Assembly (NCBI GenBank): GCA_018398765.1
Contig: JAHBMJ010001273.1
Span: 66,212 to 115,330 of the forward strand
Origin: Chromera velia
Lineage: Eukaryota > Sar > Chromeraceae
DNA: 49,119 nucleotides
Direction of reading: 5' to 3'
Positions 1 through 15,773 of the stretch are shown piece after piece. Every line of letters begins with the position of its first letter. Position 1 is the first letter of the stretch. The translations under genes were made by a program, and so were the position numbers. The notes below the pieces were generated by a model. It was not told the origin of the DNA. It made no database searches and saw nothing but the letters and a program-made list of their open reading frames with translations.

Positions 1-216
1 GGGAAACGACTGTGTGGAAGACGTCAGGCAGACTGACAGAGAATTGGAAAGCCTGGCAGGTTGCCAGGCAGACGGAGACAGATCAATGAGTCTCCTCTAG
101 TCTTCTTTTGCTTCCAAGCATCTGGGCAAGATCAAAGAACCAAAAAAAAAATCCCCATCCGTAAACCAATCAGACAGACAGACAGACTGTATGTTTCTTC
201 TCCTCCCTCCTTGTCT

Positions 217-515
217 TCATGAAGACAACAGACAGGCAGACACACAAACAGACACACAGACTGTGTCGTCTTTTCTTTTTTCTCTTTCATCATTCTCTTC
301 TGTTTTTTCTTTTTTCTTTTGGCAAGCTCTCTCAGTGGAAGGGTACCAGACCTCCAGGCCTTGAGCGCACCCTGCGGCCATTCCTTGCTTGCATACCCAG
401 TGCACAAGACAGACAGACAGACAAACAGACAGACAGGCAGACAGACAGACAGACAGACAGGCAGTCAGACAGACAGACAGACAGACAGAGAGACAGAGAG
501 ACAGACTATATTGTC

Positions 516-554
<39 letters not shown>

Positions 555-747
555 CAAACAGACAAACAGACAAACAGACAAACAGACAAACAGACAAACA
601 GACAAACAGACAAACAGACAAGACAGACAGACAGACAGACAAACAGACAAACAGACAAACAGACAAACAGACAAGACAGACAGACAGACAGACAAACAGA
701 CAAAACAGACAGACAGACAAGACAGTCAGACAGACAAACAGACAAGG

Positions 748-781
<34 letters not shown>

Positions 782-838
782 AACAGACAAGACAGACAGA
801 CAGACAAACAGAAAGACAGACAAACAGACAAGACAGGC

Positions 839-891
<53 letters not shown>

Positions 892-895
892 AGAC

Positions 896-947
<52 letters not shown>

Positions 948-2391
948 GTACATACATACAGACGGACGGACGGACCTCATGGTACCAGTAAGAAGGAAGG
1001 AAGAGCGCCTCCCCGGGCCTCAACGTCACTTCCCTGACCCATGGATTATCTCCCCTTCCTCCTCCTGCCGTTGCATCCTTACCCACATTCATATCTGCCT
1101 CCCCTTGCCCTCTCTGACTACCACCCGATACAGAGGTTGACAAGGCAGAAGGGGTAGACAGAGAGTCCAATTCAGACCCGCAGGGCAGACCCGACTCTTG
1201 CCTGCCTGACGGGTGGATGTACGGTAGGATGTTGTTGCACCGTGCGAACCACTCAGGCGGGGAGAGATGGAAGGTTTTTTTACCCGAGAGAACCAAATAC
1301 AAGTTGTCCGAAAAGTCAAAATGACGAGCAGCCACCACCCCCCTCGTCCCTGCCCATATATTCCAAGTCACCTCGTTCTCCCCCTTCATTTTGTTGATCT
1401 CACTAAGCGTACTCTGTGCAAGCCCGCACACACCCCCACAATCCCGCATCAACCCCTCTGCCAGTTTTGAGGAACTTGCCACTTGCCGGGAGCCATCAGG
1501 CATCTCTCTGATGGATGCGACCTGGTCGGAGAAGTACATCGAGTCTGCGCGGGTGACTTTTCCTGTTTTGTTCTTTTCGAAGAAGGATAGGGAGGGTTGT
1601 AACCAGAATTTATCCGTAAAATTCAGACCTTCCGGCCCGTCTACCTGGTTTTTGTCTACCAGCTCAGACAGGTCCCCAGAGGGATCCTTGCCGAAGTGCG
1701 CAAGTCGAGCGTACCCCCCACTGGCTGCTTCCCGAGTGGCCTCCGGACTGTCAGAAAGTTCCAGAATCTCCGCCAGCTCCCGTGCGAACACAGGAACCTC
1801 CCTGTGTCCAAAGTGAGAAACACCCCCGTTGACTCTCCGTCTCAAAGTATATCTATGTCCTTGGCGTCCGTATTTTCGTCGGTCGTCTTTGTATCTGGGT
1901 TCCTGTGTGTGTTGCGTCCAGAATTTCAACGGATTGGCCTTCTTTGTATACCTAAAATGACCCAGCGACTGCAGGCAGTCCTCGTAGTCCTCTGGCGTCT
2001 CCGAAGGACAAAAGTCAAAACGGTGATGAACTTTCATTTCAGACAAATCTCCAAGGAGACGGCCAACTGCCTCACTCCATCGGTCTCCTCTGAACTCCCT
2101 GACTACCGGCCAGTGCTTCAGAGAAGCGTCATGAAGCAGTACCGGATGACGTGGGGTGCTCCCTCGCAAGTCTCTCAGGCACAAATTTTCGAACTCATTC
2201 AATCTCATCTGAGGAATGTGAATTTCGAACCAAGGAGACGAGGAAGTGCCGTTGTTTCTGGCAGCTCCTTTGGTGGACCTCGGAAAATTCTCATCGTTCA
2301 GATAACAAGTGTGACAAACAAATTGAAGGACCAGGGGAAGCAATAGGGAGAGCTTAAGCGGCCTCCGCAGACGAAGGGGGACAAGGCTCAT
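217..2391 (-). CDS. JmjC/cupin-type Fe(II) oxygenase-like protein, two exons
   Basis: Exon 1 is 976-2391 (472 codons) and exon 2 is tentatively 217-387. The protein probably belongs to the cupin_8/JmjC family (JMJD7 or TYW5-like Fe(II)/2-oxoglutarate hydroxylases). Visible support is the iron-binding HFD triplet (H357, D359) in [15 protein letters not shown], a following [10 protein letters not shown] strand, and the distal histidine H471 in [13 protein letters not shown]. The ATG at 2391 is preferred over an in-frame codon at 2703 because it is followed directly by a basic then hydrophobic stretch ([17 protein letters not shown]) typical of a signal peptide, so the enzyme may enter the secretory pathway. 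The reading frame is open upstream of it, so a longer N-terminus is possible. Donor GAG|GTCCGT follows the last histidine and acceptor CAAG|CAAGGA restores phase 0. Exon 2 adds a short GLEVWY-containing end then a Lys/Glu-rich tail. Substrate unknown. The domain call is good; the exon 2 end is uncertain. Confidence 0.7.
388..975 (-). repeat. (CAGA)n microsatellite-filled intron of the JmjC gene
   Basis: Most of 401-960 is (CAGA)n with interspersed (CAAA) variants on the plus strand, that is (TCTG)n on the coding strand. It lies between the proposed donor (975) and acceptor (388). The interval is 588 bases, a multiple of three, and the coding-strand frame through it has no stop, because a TCTG tetramer reads as Leu-Ser-Val-Cys in every frame. 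Confidence 0.75.
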
Positions 2392-3102
2392 CGGAAGATA
2401 CGCAGAGAGGCGATGAAGAAGTAGAAGAGACGGGCACTCTCCGAAGAGACGGGCACTCTCCAGGTGATCGATCGAAGATATTGAATTCGTTTTGCTGTCA
2501 CGTGCGCGAGAACACAAATGCAACGGTCGGGAGTAAACAGAATCGGTGGCCTTTCGCAACTTCACTGCCTTGCCAGGTCTGAACGGCCGGCTCTCCAGAC
2601 GAAGTTGAGTCTCAGTTGAGATGAGTCGCCGAACACGTAGTGGTGCATGTGCATGTGTGACTATTACCTTCGCGCGCCAATGCGCGCGAACATGCAAAGA
2701 CATGCATGCGAATTAAAATTCTATAATTCTCAAAAAAAAAAAAAAAAAAGGAATTAAAATTCTTTGTTAAACGTATATATATACTATGAAGATCGATTGA
2801 TCGATTACAGAACCCTTCTGCATGAGCCGGAAGAAACAAAAAGTTTGCTGGTCTGCACGGAGCAAAAGTGTCCTCTTACAAGCGAAAGAAAAAGGACGGC
2901 TTTCAACTTGTCAGGTGTGGTCCGAACGGATCTGTTGGTACGTCTGTTCACATTCCCAGGCGGACTGATCCTCTCTTCCTTTCTTTACGGAAATTGCCCT
3001 GCAGTCACGATCCAAGCCGGCTTCTCGCTCTGACTCGATTCGCTCCTGCGACTTATACACACACCTAGTCCAAATAGATGTCGGCCTTCAGTTCCCTTTT
3101 GG

Positions 3103-3666
3103 TTGCTCTATATAGTCCTGTCACTGAGTGCTGTATCGGCACTTCATTTGAAATTCAATGGTGAAACTGCGTCTCCACCATGGCAGGAAGGCTCCAGTCA
3201 TGTCACTTCAAAATTTCCAGAAGATTCCCTTATCGCCCTTCAGACCAAAGACTCCCAAGTGATTGGCCCTGGGGGTCGTGTCAAAAATATCTTTGGGATG
3301 CAGGAAGAGCGTAAGTCCAAAAAGGCCAACCTGAAGGAGCTGGAGGATGATCTCACAACGGAAGAACAGCTGATTGCTTCGCTGGAACAAAAGATAAAGC
3401 TCATCAAACAAGACATGGAACGACTTAAACAGGAGATTGAGGACTGGGCAAAGAAAATCGAGGAAGCACCGGCGAGACAAAAAGAAACTTTGCTTAAGGT
3501 TCAAAAACAGCCGCGACAGCAAAAACTGGAATTTCTTTCCGCAATCTATGCGAAGTCACTGAAAGACCTAAAGGAAGCTCGAGAAGCCAAATCTGAGATC
3601 GAGATGCAGATCTTTCTCACCAAGCAGAGGATTCGACAGCTGGATCTTGAGTTGATGAACTACTGA
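3103..3666 (+). CDS. small coiled-coil protein with hydrophobic N-terminus
   Basis: The open frame of 187 codons starts without an ATG; the first codon taken is TTG. Residues about 1-14 (LYIVLSLSAVSALHL) look like the end of a signal peptide. Residues about 65-185 are a long charged helix rich in Leu, Lys, Glu and Gln with heptad-like spacing, a typical coiled coil. No catalytic motif is visible and the family is not recognised. An ATG at 3078 lies in a different frame and reads MSAFSSLLVAL before the frames diverge. It would make a convincing signal peptide if the two frames were joined, so one extra base in the sequence, or an unseen upstream exon, is likely. The stop is TGA after Asn-Tyr. 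It is a single-exon gene on the strand opposite its neighbours. Confidence 0.5.
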   Translation: MLYIVLSLSAVSALHLKFNGETASPPWQEGSSHVTSKFPEDSLIALQTKDSQVIGPGGRVKNIFGMQEERKSKKANLKELEDDLTTEEQLIASLEQKIKLIKQDMERLKQEIEDWAKKIEEAPARQKETLLKVQKQPRQQKLEFLSAIYAKSLKDLKEAREAKSEIEMQIFLTKQRIRQLDLELMNY

Positions 3667-4950
3667 CTGACAAATACTGAATCTGCCTGGAGACCTGCCA
3701 AACCGTTACGCATAAGTATTTAAGGTCATCGTTTCTCTGAATGCCCTTTTGTGATCACGCACCTTCTGCAAGGTCGCTTTCAGCCTCGGAAGCCTCCTGC
3801 AAAGGCTGCATAAGGCAAATGAAGTTTTGAAAGTACACACGCCAGCCAATGCCCACCCCTTTGTCTGAAGCCAACGAGGTCATGGTGAATGCATCAAAAA
3901 AATTCGAGCCAAGCACCTTCCGCCCTTCCCACAAGAGGCCTTTCTGCGCAAGAAACAATGCGCCTGGCAGAATCAAACGAACAAAGTTTGAAGAAGAGGT
4001 GCGGCCGCTGCCCTCCTTCGTTGGGTTCACATTCTCATAAAATGCAAAAAGTAGTCGAAGCCGGCTTCAGCCTTTTCAGTTGAACTTCCTTAATAATTCC
4101 CTCTGAAGGCTGGATGGATGGATCACAGGATTGAATGATTTGACAGACTTTTACAGCGTACAGCGATATATCAGCGTCTGCCAGCCTGCAGTTGAACCAA
4201 GTGAAATAAAACTACCATAAGAACAGTAAATAAAATAAATGATACTATATAGGGAAAAATTAAATAAGATCTTAATTAGACTAGAATAATACGCACATAT
4301 AGAAAGGTGATTTAAATGATCAATAATAGGATTGATACTTCAATAAAATTTTGATGCTATAGTTCTATGCTGCAAAATGATTCTTCTTTCTTTCTTTCTT
4401 TCTTTCTTTATTTATTTATTCATTTGTTTAAAAATTAAAATTCTTTTTCTTTTTTAAAAGAACATTCTCTCTTTCTTTTTTTAAATTAATACATGGATTG
4501 ATGATCTTAAGCGTCACGGTTAGAAGCCTTTTCTAGGCGTAGTGGACCGCAAATGACCGCAATTGAAATTCATTCATATCTTATGATGTCTAGTTAGTGT
4601 TCTAGCCTATATATTAATTATATTGCTATAAATTAAGTACAAAAAATATATATCGCAAATTAATTCTTTTGCATTCATTTTTAAAAGATAAAATTGTTGG
4701 TTTTCAACAACGTTTTGTGTTGCATATGTTATTTTTCAACTAAATAGTAAATCTAAGTAAATCATGGTATAGTAGTTAAATTTTATATTGTAGAGAGATT
4801 TTGAGAGTTTATATTGTTATTGTTTCAGTAGCAAAATTCATGAATTCTCGAATCCATTTGTTTGTTTGCTTCGAAATAAATTGAGTGTACTCAAAAAATG
4901 CGATCTGGTGGAAACCCGTTGAAACTAGTGCTGAAACAAGTTCACATTTT
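3667..4950. other. AT-rich intergenic spacer, no gene recognised
   Basis: From 3667 to about 4080 the sequence is of moderate GC with only short open frames on both strands, and probably includes 3' untranslated sequence. From about 4190 to 4870 it is strongly AT-rich with a (TTTC)n run near 4382-4410. I see no protein, RNA or element signature in this stretch. Confidence 0.5.
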
Positions 4951-4953
4951 GCA

Positions 4954-9894
<4,941 letters not shown>

Positions 9895-10195
9895 GGTTGA
9901 CAAATGGGTTGGATTGGAAGGGCTCCCTCCTGTGGCCTAAATTGATGGTGGTTTCTGCCTGGCTGTGTAGGCTGTCTCTGGCGCTCGGTTGGATCTAAAT
10001 CAAATGGTTGGGTGAGCGACCATAAAGACGACACAGAAAGTTGCACTACAATGCAACCGTCTGATGCATGAACAGCAGCAGTGATGAGAGCTGCGATGTC
10101 CTGCGATCAGAGTTCATCATGAGTTCATCGAGTCCGACGACTGCATGAGTGAATTATCGAAGCGTACGTATCTTTCCCGGCGGCTTCATTCGGTC

Positions 10196-10203
10196 TATAT
10201 ATA
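10196..10203 (-). promoter_or_regulatory. possible TATA element upstream of the transporter gene
   Basis: TATATATA sits about 300 bases upstream of the transporter start codon in an otherwise GC-rich stretch (10100-10430). It is symmetrical, so its orientation is not defined. There is no other promoter evidence. Confidence 0.2.
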
Positions 10204-10677
10204 GCTAGCTGTACGTGCGTTCCCGAGGTCGGCCCTCTCGCGTGTATCGGCCTTTGTCTCAAGAGCCCATGCATGCACGGGGGGAGGGGGGGGTGGGGCG
10301 GTCGCGGGCCGGGTGAGCTTGAGGCGCCCACCAATCCCCGCGGGCCCCCAAGCCAGCCCCGCACCACTACATACCACTACCTTCGCGGGCTTCCCCACCA
10401 CGGTGAGAACCCCCTTCTCGCTACACAAAAGACAGGAAATGTCATAAATTACTATAGATTAACGTGGATTAACGCATATTAACGCATAATAACCGTACTA
10501 ACGTTTAAATAGGGTTACGCGGTATCTGTGATTACCTATTACCTAATATTACCTTTTGGGCGTTATCCAGTTTTGATCTGACTGCTTGGACAAACAAATA
10601 TAACGGTAATATTATATTATATTATAACCACCTATTCCAAAGAAAAAACTAGAAAAAATAAATTATAAATGTAATTA
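10204..10677. other. intergenic, GC-rich then AT-rich, no gene seen
   Basis: The stretch 10260-10420 is GC-rich with G runs, and 10440-10677 is AT-rich with repeated TTAACG-like words. I see no coding or element signature before the target duplication at 10678. Confidence 0.4.
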
Positions 10678-10682
10678 AACGT

Positions 10683-10942
10683 CGTAGGATAGTAGGTATG
10701 TAGCAGTGGCTAGAGTAGCGTACAGGGCTCATATGGTATTGAAGTTCTATCATACAAGGTTATTACTTCCAGATACTTTCCTACAGGCTCTCATGCCGAG
10801 ACTTAGCTAATTGCTGACTGTATACATATGAGTGCATTAATTGTATGGAGCCGGCTGGGGATACAAGCTTACTCGTTATGCGCACACTCTAAGGATCCTG
10901 ACATGTCATTGACTTGACACCCTAGGATCCCACAATACTACA
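10683..10942 (-). repeat. 3' LTR of the Copia-type frame
   Basis: This is a 260-bp repeat matching 42818-43072 in the same orientation. Its outer edge abuts AACGT at 10678-10682, and its inner edge abuts the polypurine tract. Minus-strand reading begins TGTAGTATTG. Confidence 0.75.
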
Positions 10943-10960
10943 TACCACCTCCCCCTTAAG
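10943..10960 (-). other. polypurine tract of the Copia-type frame
   Basis: On the minus strand it reads CTTAAGGGGGAGGTGGTA and lies immediately before the LTR start, the position and composition expected for plus-strand priming in Ty1/copia elements. Confidence 0.65.
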
Positions 10961-11803
10961 TGTCGTCCCCAACACTTTGACACCTGACAGCTTTTTGATG
11001 GAACTCATACTGACACATGCTGCATGAGACATACTCTGAAATGGCAATGAAGTATAATGAAGTGATGCCTCTTCGGAAAGGGCTGAAGATCGCATCTGAG
11101 TCGATTAATGCTAGGCAGATCAATGATCTGATTCTTCTATCCTTTCATAAATCAGTTCTCTTTACTGCCATGGTGATTGTTTTCTCTTTCCTTTCTTTTG
11201 TTGTGTACCTCTCTTCCTCTTGATTTTTGTGCTAGCTTTCACGGTTCCTTTTGTTGTTGCAGCTTTCTTTGACTTCTTGGCCCTTTTTTTCTTCCTTCCT
11301 TCTTTCTGTCTTACTTTCATTCCATCCATCATCACTTCCCTAAGTTGCCTTCGATTCATGTCAATTGGTACCCTTCTCTCGCATTCATACATTGACAACA
11401 GATCATCATGGCAATAAGGCCACATGCGATTCAAGGTCTTTTATACTGTCGTCGATAATCTCTGCACCCATGATCGTTATGTTGCAAACCAATGCTTTCG
11501 ATACATTGCATCTCATTGCGTTCTGGATCATTGTGAGGCTTCTGTTCACTGACTGACACTGAGTCAAATACCACTTCGAGCAAGCGAAAGTTTCTATAAA
11601 AAGTCGTTCTCTTAAAAACAAAAGAAAGGGAGGACGTGTTCTGACAGTCTCCTTGCTTTATATATACTTGCCTACATCAGACTGCACGTCACACTCGTTT
11701 TGCATATCTTTCAAACGTATGGGCAGTATAGAGATTCACTGATACAAAGAATGATTATGAATGCAATAAAACGCCCATGGCATGGCGTCCTAGGAAAAGA
11801 GGA
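10961..11803. other. decayed interior of the Copia-type frame, no gene recognised
   Basis: Short open frames on the minus strand (11162-11434, Lys/Arg-rich, and 11406-11621) have no motif I can name. By position this should be the 3' internal part of the outer element. Nothing else is seen. Confidence 0.35.
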
Positions 11804-12658
11804 TGCATTCTAACAAACTTTTACCGTTCTTAGCAATCACTACATTTAAATCTTTCCTTACAAAAATAAGTTACTCGTTATTCTTTAATTAGGCTGTTAA
11901 GGTAAAACATTAAATTCAAAAATAATTATCTAACAGATTAAATTATGAAACAAATCCTAAAACGATTGAATTTAATTCAACTTGAATATAAAAACTAATT
12001 AGACAAGTTGGTAAAATATTATGTAATGCGGCATATGTCTAAACAGCCTAACCGTTAAGGTGTTTGCCTAACACTCTAGTGGTTATCGGTTCAAGTCTCG
12101 CAACGCTCTTTTTACTCATCATATTAAGACTTGAAAATATTAAATATTGCGCTTTCCAGGGCCATGCTGACATACATTTTCGGGGCCCACTTGTAAGGTA
12201 AGACTAACACGTAATTCCTACATTACGCGTAATGCATGTATAACGCGTAAGTCACGGCTTACGAATGTACAAGAAATTAGCTAAATCATGAAATCAGATC
12301 GAATCAAAAGAAATCAACAAGATCATACCGCCAGTTTTAAGACACCGGATTGAGGAAAATTTTTGGATCTTGAATCGAGCATCCAAATTATGATCCAATT
12401 GAATCGAAGCTTCCGAGTATCCTTCAAGACCCAGCGATTCCAGACCAGACGACCAGTATTGAACTTTCAGACCTTAGCTCTGTAAACCGATACGTACAAT
12501 ACCGATATAGTACAGCCAGTACTGAATGCTCAGAAAGAGCTTAACCGATACCTCACTTCATCTACATATACTGATACGACTAGCCTTCTAGGCTCCTAGC
12601 GCCATCTAGGTTAGATTCTGTCACTGTCTGGCCAATCGCGTCGGAGGAGAACAGAACA
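11804..12658 (+). repeat. fossil gypsy-type LTR, plus orientation
   Basis: This 855-bp copy is the inverse of 38268-39106, about 93-95% alike by eye. The pair shares LTR-like tips: TGTTCTG at the start and CAGAACA at the end of the right copy are exact inverse complements, and the left copy has the same CAGAACA end. Its flank GAGGA (11799-11803) resembles AAGGA just beyond the other copy. Internal sequence to its right does not resemble the leader next to the other copy, so whether it is a stray 5' LTR, a solo LTR or a rearranged end is open. Confidence 0.65.
12040..12110 (+). other. tRNA-like segment inside the LTR (A- and B-box like)
   Basis: It contains CCGTTAAGGTGTT followed by a possible anticodon arm (GGTGT, loop TTGCCTA, ACACT), an extra arm and GGTTCAAGTCTCG, which resembles a T-arm/B box. 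The T-stem does not pair properly, so this is not called a tRNA gene. The inverse copy lies at about 38806-38876 in the other LTR. Confidence 0.3.
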
Positions 12659-12983
12659 CCTTGTCGGAGCATGCACCTAACATTCTCAGCCGCATGCTGC
12701 CTCTCGTAGGGACGTTGATTCAGGGAAGTTGTGGAGAGCGGAAAGAAAGAGAGAGAAGGGAGAAAGGAACAAAGAGCGAGTTCGTGAGGCAAAGCACAAA
12801 GCCGAAATCAATGCAATCAGGGAGGAGAATGCCTACAGTTTTGGGCAAAGAAGGACTCAAGTGGGTGTAGTGGGTCTGACATCGTGTAGGGGCAGCGTAG
12901 CTCCCGTACGCAGGATCGCCAGCCGCATTAAATCCGTCGGCAGGCCTGAGTTGAGTTCACGAGGAGTCACCCCAATCAGAGGG

Positions 12984-13969
12984 CCATAGTTGCACTAGTA
13001 TAGTATAGTATAAAAGCAAAACTAGTACAGTACAGTACAGTACAGTACAGTATAGTTTGAGCCGCCTGCCCTGCCCTGCCTCACTAAGTTGGGCGGGCCG
13101 CCCGCCGATCGTTCCACTACCTTTTTATAAGTTTTTAAGCTAAGTTTTAGCATGTTTAGTATGTTTATAAGCTAAGTTTTAATAACTTTTTACTGGTATT
13201 TTAGTGAGTTTTCATTATTATGTTTTTATAGTAATTTAACATAGTAAATAATAAACAGTTAAAGTTTGCATTCTAAAATATAAATTAGAGAAAAAGATGG
13301 CTTCAAGTGAAGCTTCTCAACCACGAGAATACAAGGTTTCTGTTCCACCCTCGGGTCCTTAGACGAGGTTTTACATATTGAAGTCGAGGGGCGGAGGAAA
13401 TCCAGGGTAACGATATCCTTGTAGATGATGTTGGAGTGGTGCAAGGCAGTACAAGCTACGATGCCCCCTCTTCAGCTTAACTGTATATCGTCAAACGACA
13501 ACTTTTGAAGGTAGAAAACCTCTTCTGGTGGCGCCGGGACGACCTTGTGGAAGCAGCCCCCAAGAACGCCACCCTCGCCACGGAGGTCTTTCAGGCCGCT
13601 AACGCAGCGGGAGTTTCGAAGCGGGGGTTCTCTCTCTACAACCAGCTTTACTCTGAGAAGAGAAACCGTCTCACTCAGCCACATCAGGACTTGCTGGTCA
13701 CCATGCACGCCAACCTCTACCTCCAGAGGGTTCACCAGAGGAACGCCGGGCACCACAAAAGAGAGACACAGATTTTGGGCCTGCAGGGACTTGATGATAA
13801 GTTAGATGGAGAGATGACAGTTGAATATACCTGAAGAGCATCGCACTGTAGTTCAGAGAGGCTCCTTTCTGAGTCTGATAGAAGGGACAGGGAGGGGGTT
13901 AAGGGAGGGGGGGGGGAGGGCAGACTGCTGAGACTGTTGTAATGATGGTATATAAATTTATGTCATATA

Positions 13970-14004
<35 letters not shown>

Positions 14005-14245
14005 GTTTCAATTGTTTTAGAAGCTTTCTCTAAGTCACTGTAATTCATCTTTAACATATCATAACTTAGCATATGTTGATAGAGCATTAACGCAGGTTAA
14101 GAGACCCCCTAGGACATTAAAAATAGAAAAATTTTTTTTTAAGGTCTAGTACAGTAGTACACTGTTAGTACAGTGTAGATGTCATAGTATAGTAGTACAG
14201 TACAGTACAGTACAGTGTAGTACAGTGTACTTGTCCAACTGTGGT
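12984..14245 (+). mobile_element. hAT-type DNA transposon, 1262 bp
   Basis: The ends are imperfect inverted repeats (CCATAGTTGCAC at the left; GTCCAACTGTGGT at the right). They are flanked by 8-bp duplications TCAGAGGG (12976-12983) and TGAGAGGG (14246-14253), which differ at one base. Both subterminal regions carry runs of GTACA/GTATA pentamers (13000-13050 and 14150-14225), and a (TA)n run lies at 13972-14000. The interior holds one transposase-like segment. Eight-base duplications and this terminal architecture fit the hAT superfamily. Confidence 0.65.
13505..13834 (+). CDS. hAT transposase C-terminal-like fragment
   Basis: The frame encodes about 109 residues. The order FWWRRDD, then ATEVFQAANAAGVSKRGFS, then RNRLTQPHQDLLVTMHANL parallels the hAT dimerisation region, where a W-rich start is followed by a SAxSERVFS-like stretch and a RNRL helix. 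The zinc finger and catalytic core are absent, so it is a truncated remnant of a larger transposase, carried by the element at 12984-14245. The call rests on motif order and is moderate. Confidence 0.45.
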   Translation: MKVENLFWWRRDDLVEAAPKNATLATEVFQAANAAGVSKRGFSLYNQLYSEKRNRLTQPHQDLLVTMHANLYLQRVHQRNAGHHKRETQILGLQGLDDKLDGEMTVEYT

Positions 14246-14253
14246 TGAGAGGG

Positions 14254-14777
14254 CAAAATTCCTCCACCCAAGAAAGAGAAGCAATTTCAGACCTGAACGC
14301 TCTGTACGGGGATCGTTGGCAGCCTTGGATGCTGGAAGCGCTGTATGCTGAACCATATGACTGGAGTTACAAGAAGTGGGCAGACAAGAAGCAAGCAGGT
14401 TTCATTTAACTTTGGTGGGAGGTTGTCTGATATCGTCTGGACCGATTTTGTTTTTTAAGTGCGTTTATCTTTGCATCTTTTCATCGCGTGCGTATCTCAA
14501 GCCGCGAGACGCGGCCTAGGGGGAAGCGGCACGTAGGTCTCCATATGAGTAAAGGGTCATTGAAGAGAACTTAGGTAAGCGAATCGGATTGATACGGTTT
14601 CAGCTTAGAAAGAGATTGATTCGAAAGTGCAATCATAGCGGCGTACATGAAAAAGGCGCGATTCTTTAACTGCCATCAATTGTAAGACAACGATCGATAC
14701 GAGCTTGACTGTGCATGGAAAGAGTTCGAGTCGGAAGCGTGTGGCAATCGCAACGATATTAATGGAAAAGGCTTGAT
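14254..14777. other. no gene recognised
   Basis: Between the hAT element and the next open frame I see only short frames. No repeat or motif was identified. Confidence 0.35.
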
Positions 14778-15338
14778 TCAGAACTCCGCATGGGCCTGGG
14801 CCGTCAAGACATCAGCTTGGACATCCGCGACAGCGGCCACAACGAAGCTAAAGTGGGGTGTGTGGGCGTTGTTAATCCCGGCATATGTTGGAGTGGTCAG
14901 AGTTATTGGGGGGGTCGGTGAATAAACGGGGTCCGGCAGTATAGGGAAGTCAATATTGGTGTTATTGTTCATACCCGTGAATTGCAGGTCATAGTAAAGA
15001 ACCTCGAAGGGCTCTGGCTCTAGAAGAGGGGCAAGGATAGACGTAGTGGCATAGTTTGCTATAGGGGAGTACTCGGTGTTGGTAGTTATACCTGGCGGCA
15101 GAGCTACCTCTCCAGCCGGGATGTTCTCATCGTTCATCTCATCGGTCTCCAAGTCGGTAGTCACAATGATCTGGTAGGCGTTGGCAACTGTATGGGTCGG
15201 CAGCAGACCCGTCATGTTGGTGTTGTTGAGGGCAGCTGCAGCTAGCAGCGTGTTGGTATTGACAAGGCCTATGTGGGCAAAGAGAAGAAGAGATTGAACA
15301 ACAGATTGGACTCCAAAGTAGGACTTAGTGGAATTCAA
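14778..15338 (-). CDS. unrecognised 186-codon frame, Asn/Thr/Pro-rich
   Basis: The frame begins inside the inverted repeat at 15296-15767 and runs outward. It is rich in Asn, Thr, Pro and Ala (stretches such as LLAAAALNNTNMTGLLP), with no cysteine and no motif I can name. A splice-acceptor-like CCCACATAG precedes the part beyond the repeat (near 15272), so a spliced product is conceivable. Its position within element-rich DNA makes an element-derived gene likelier than a host gene. Confidence 0.3.
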   Translation of the reverse strand: MNSTKSYFGVQSVVQSLLLFAHIGLVNTNTLLAAAALNNTNMTGLLPTHTVANAYQIIVTTDLETDEMNDENIPAGEVALPPGITTNTEYSPIANYATTSILAPLLEPEPFEVLYYDLQFTGMNNNTNIDFPILPDPVYSPTPPITLTTPTYAGINNAHTPHFSFVVAAVADVQADVLTAQAHAEF

Positions 15339-15767
15339 AGTGACTTTTAAATTTACTATATTCTAGCTTCATTATAAAGTAAAACTAGGTTACTTAAAGC
15401 AATCTAAAGTTTTTTAGAGCATTTAAAATCGTTACTTCTGTACGAATCTGCTCAAATGTGCTCAAAAGACTGGTTGATTAGCTAAGGTGCATGGTGGAAA
15501 AAATTATGATCACCGCGGCACGTGGAAGTTAGTGAATGTTACCTGCAAAGAAATACACAGGCACAACACTCATGAATATGCTCAACAGCAACGTTTAGCA
15601 CCGCCAATCAACTACAAAGAATTGCTTCTTTTGCAAGTGAAACAGTGTAGAAAGGAGGGCTTCACAGCTAGGCTGGTTAGACCGGATAGGAGGCGGTCAG
15701 CAGGGGTCGGAGAGGATTCCGAAGAACAGAACACAGAGACAACATAATTTTCTTCACAAAGAACTCA
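15296..15767 (+). repeat. left copy of inner inverted repeat, about 470 bp
   Basis: It matches 25994-26454 in inverse orientation, about 92-93% by eye. It contains a short open frame (from 15487) whose product includes NYDHRGTWKLVNVTCKEIHR and KQCRKEGFTARLVRPDRR; the same reading exists on the minus strand of the partner copy. Its inner edge abuts the CACTAC terminus at 15768. Confidence 0.8.
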
Positions 15768-15773
15768 CACTAC

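Noticed and set aside
219-1140. Several long plus- and minus-strand frames of DRQT or SVCL repeats
   Set aside because: They are translations of the (CAGA)n microsatellite. Every frame of a 4-base repeat lacking stops stays open.
2392-2703. N-terminal extension of the JmjC frame to 2703
   Set aside because: The extension is Arg-rich without motif, while the ATG at 2391 gives a signal peptide. It is probably upstream sequence, though it cannot be excluded.
12040-12110. Functional tRNA gene
   Set aside because: The T-stem does not pair and there is no clear acceptor stem; only box-like words remain.
13020-13055. TACAG pentamer run as a telomere-like repeat
   Set aside because: It is short and paired with a similar run at the other end of the same hAT element, so it is subterminal sequence and not a telomere.
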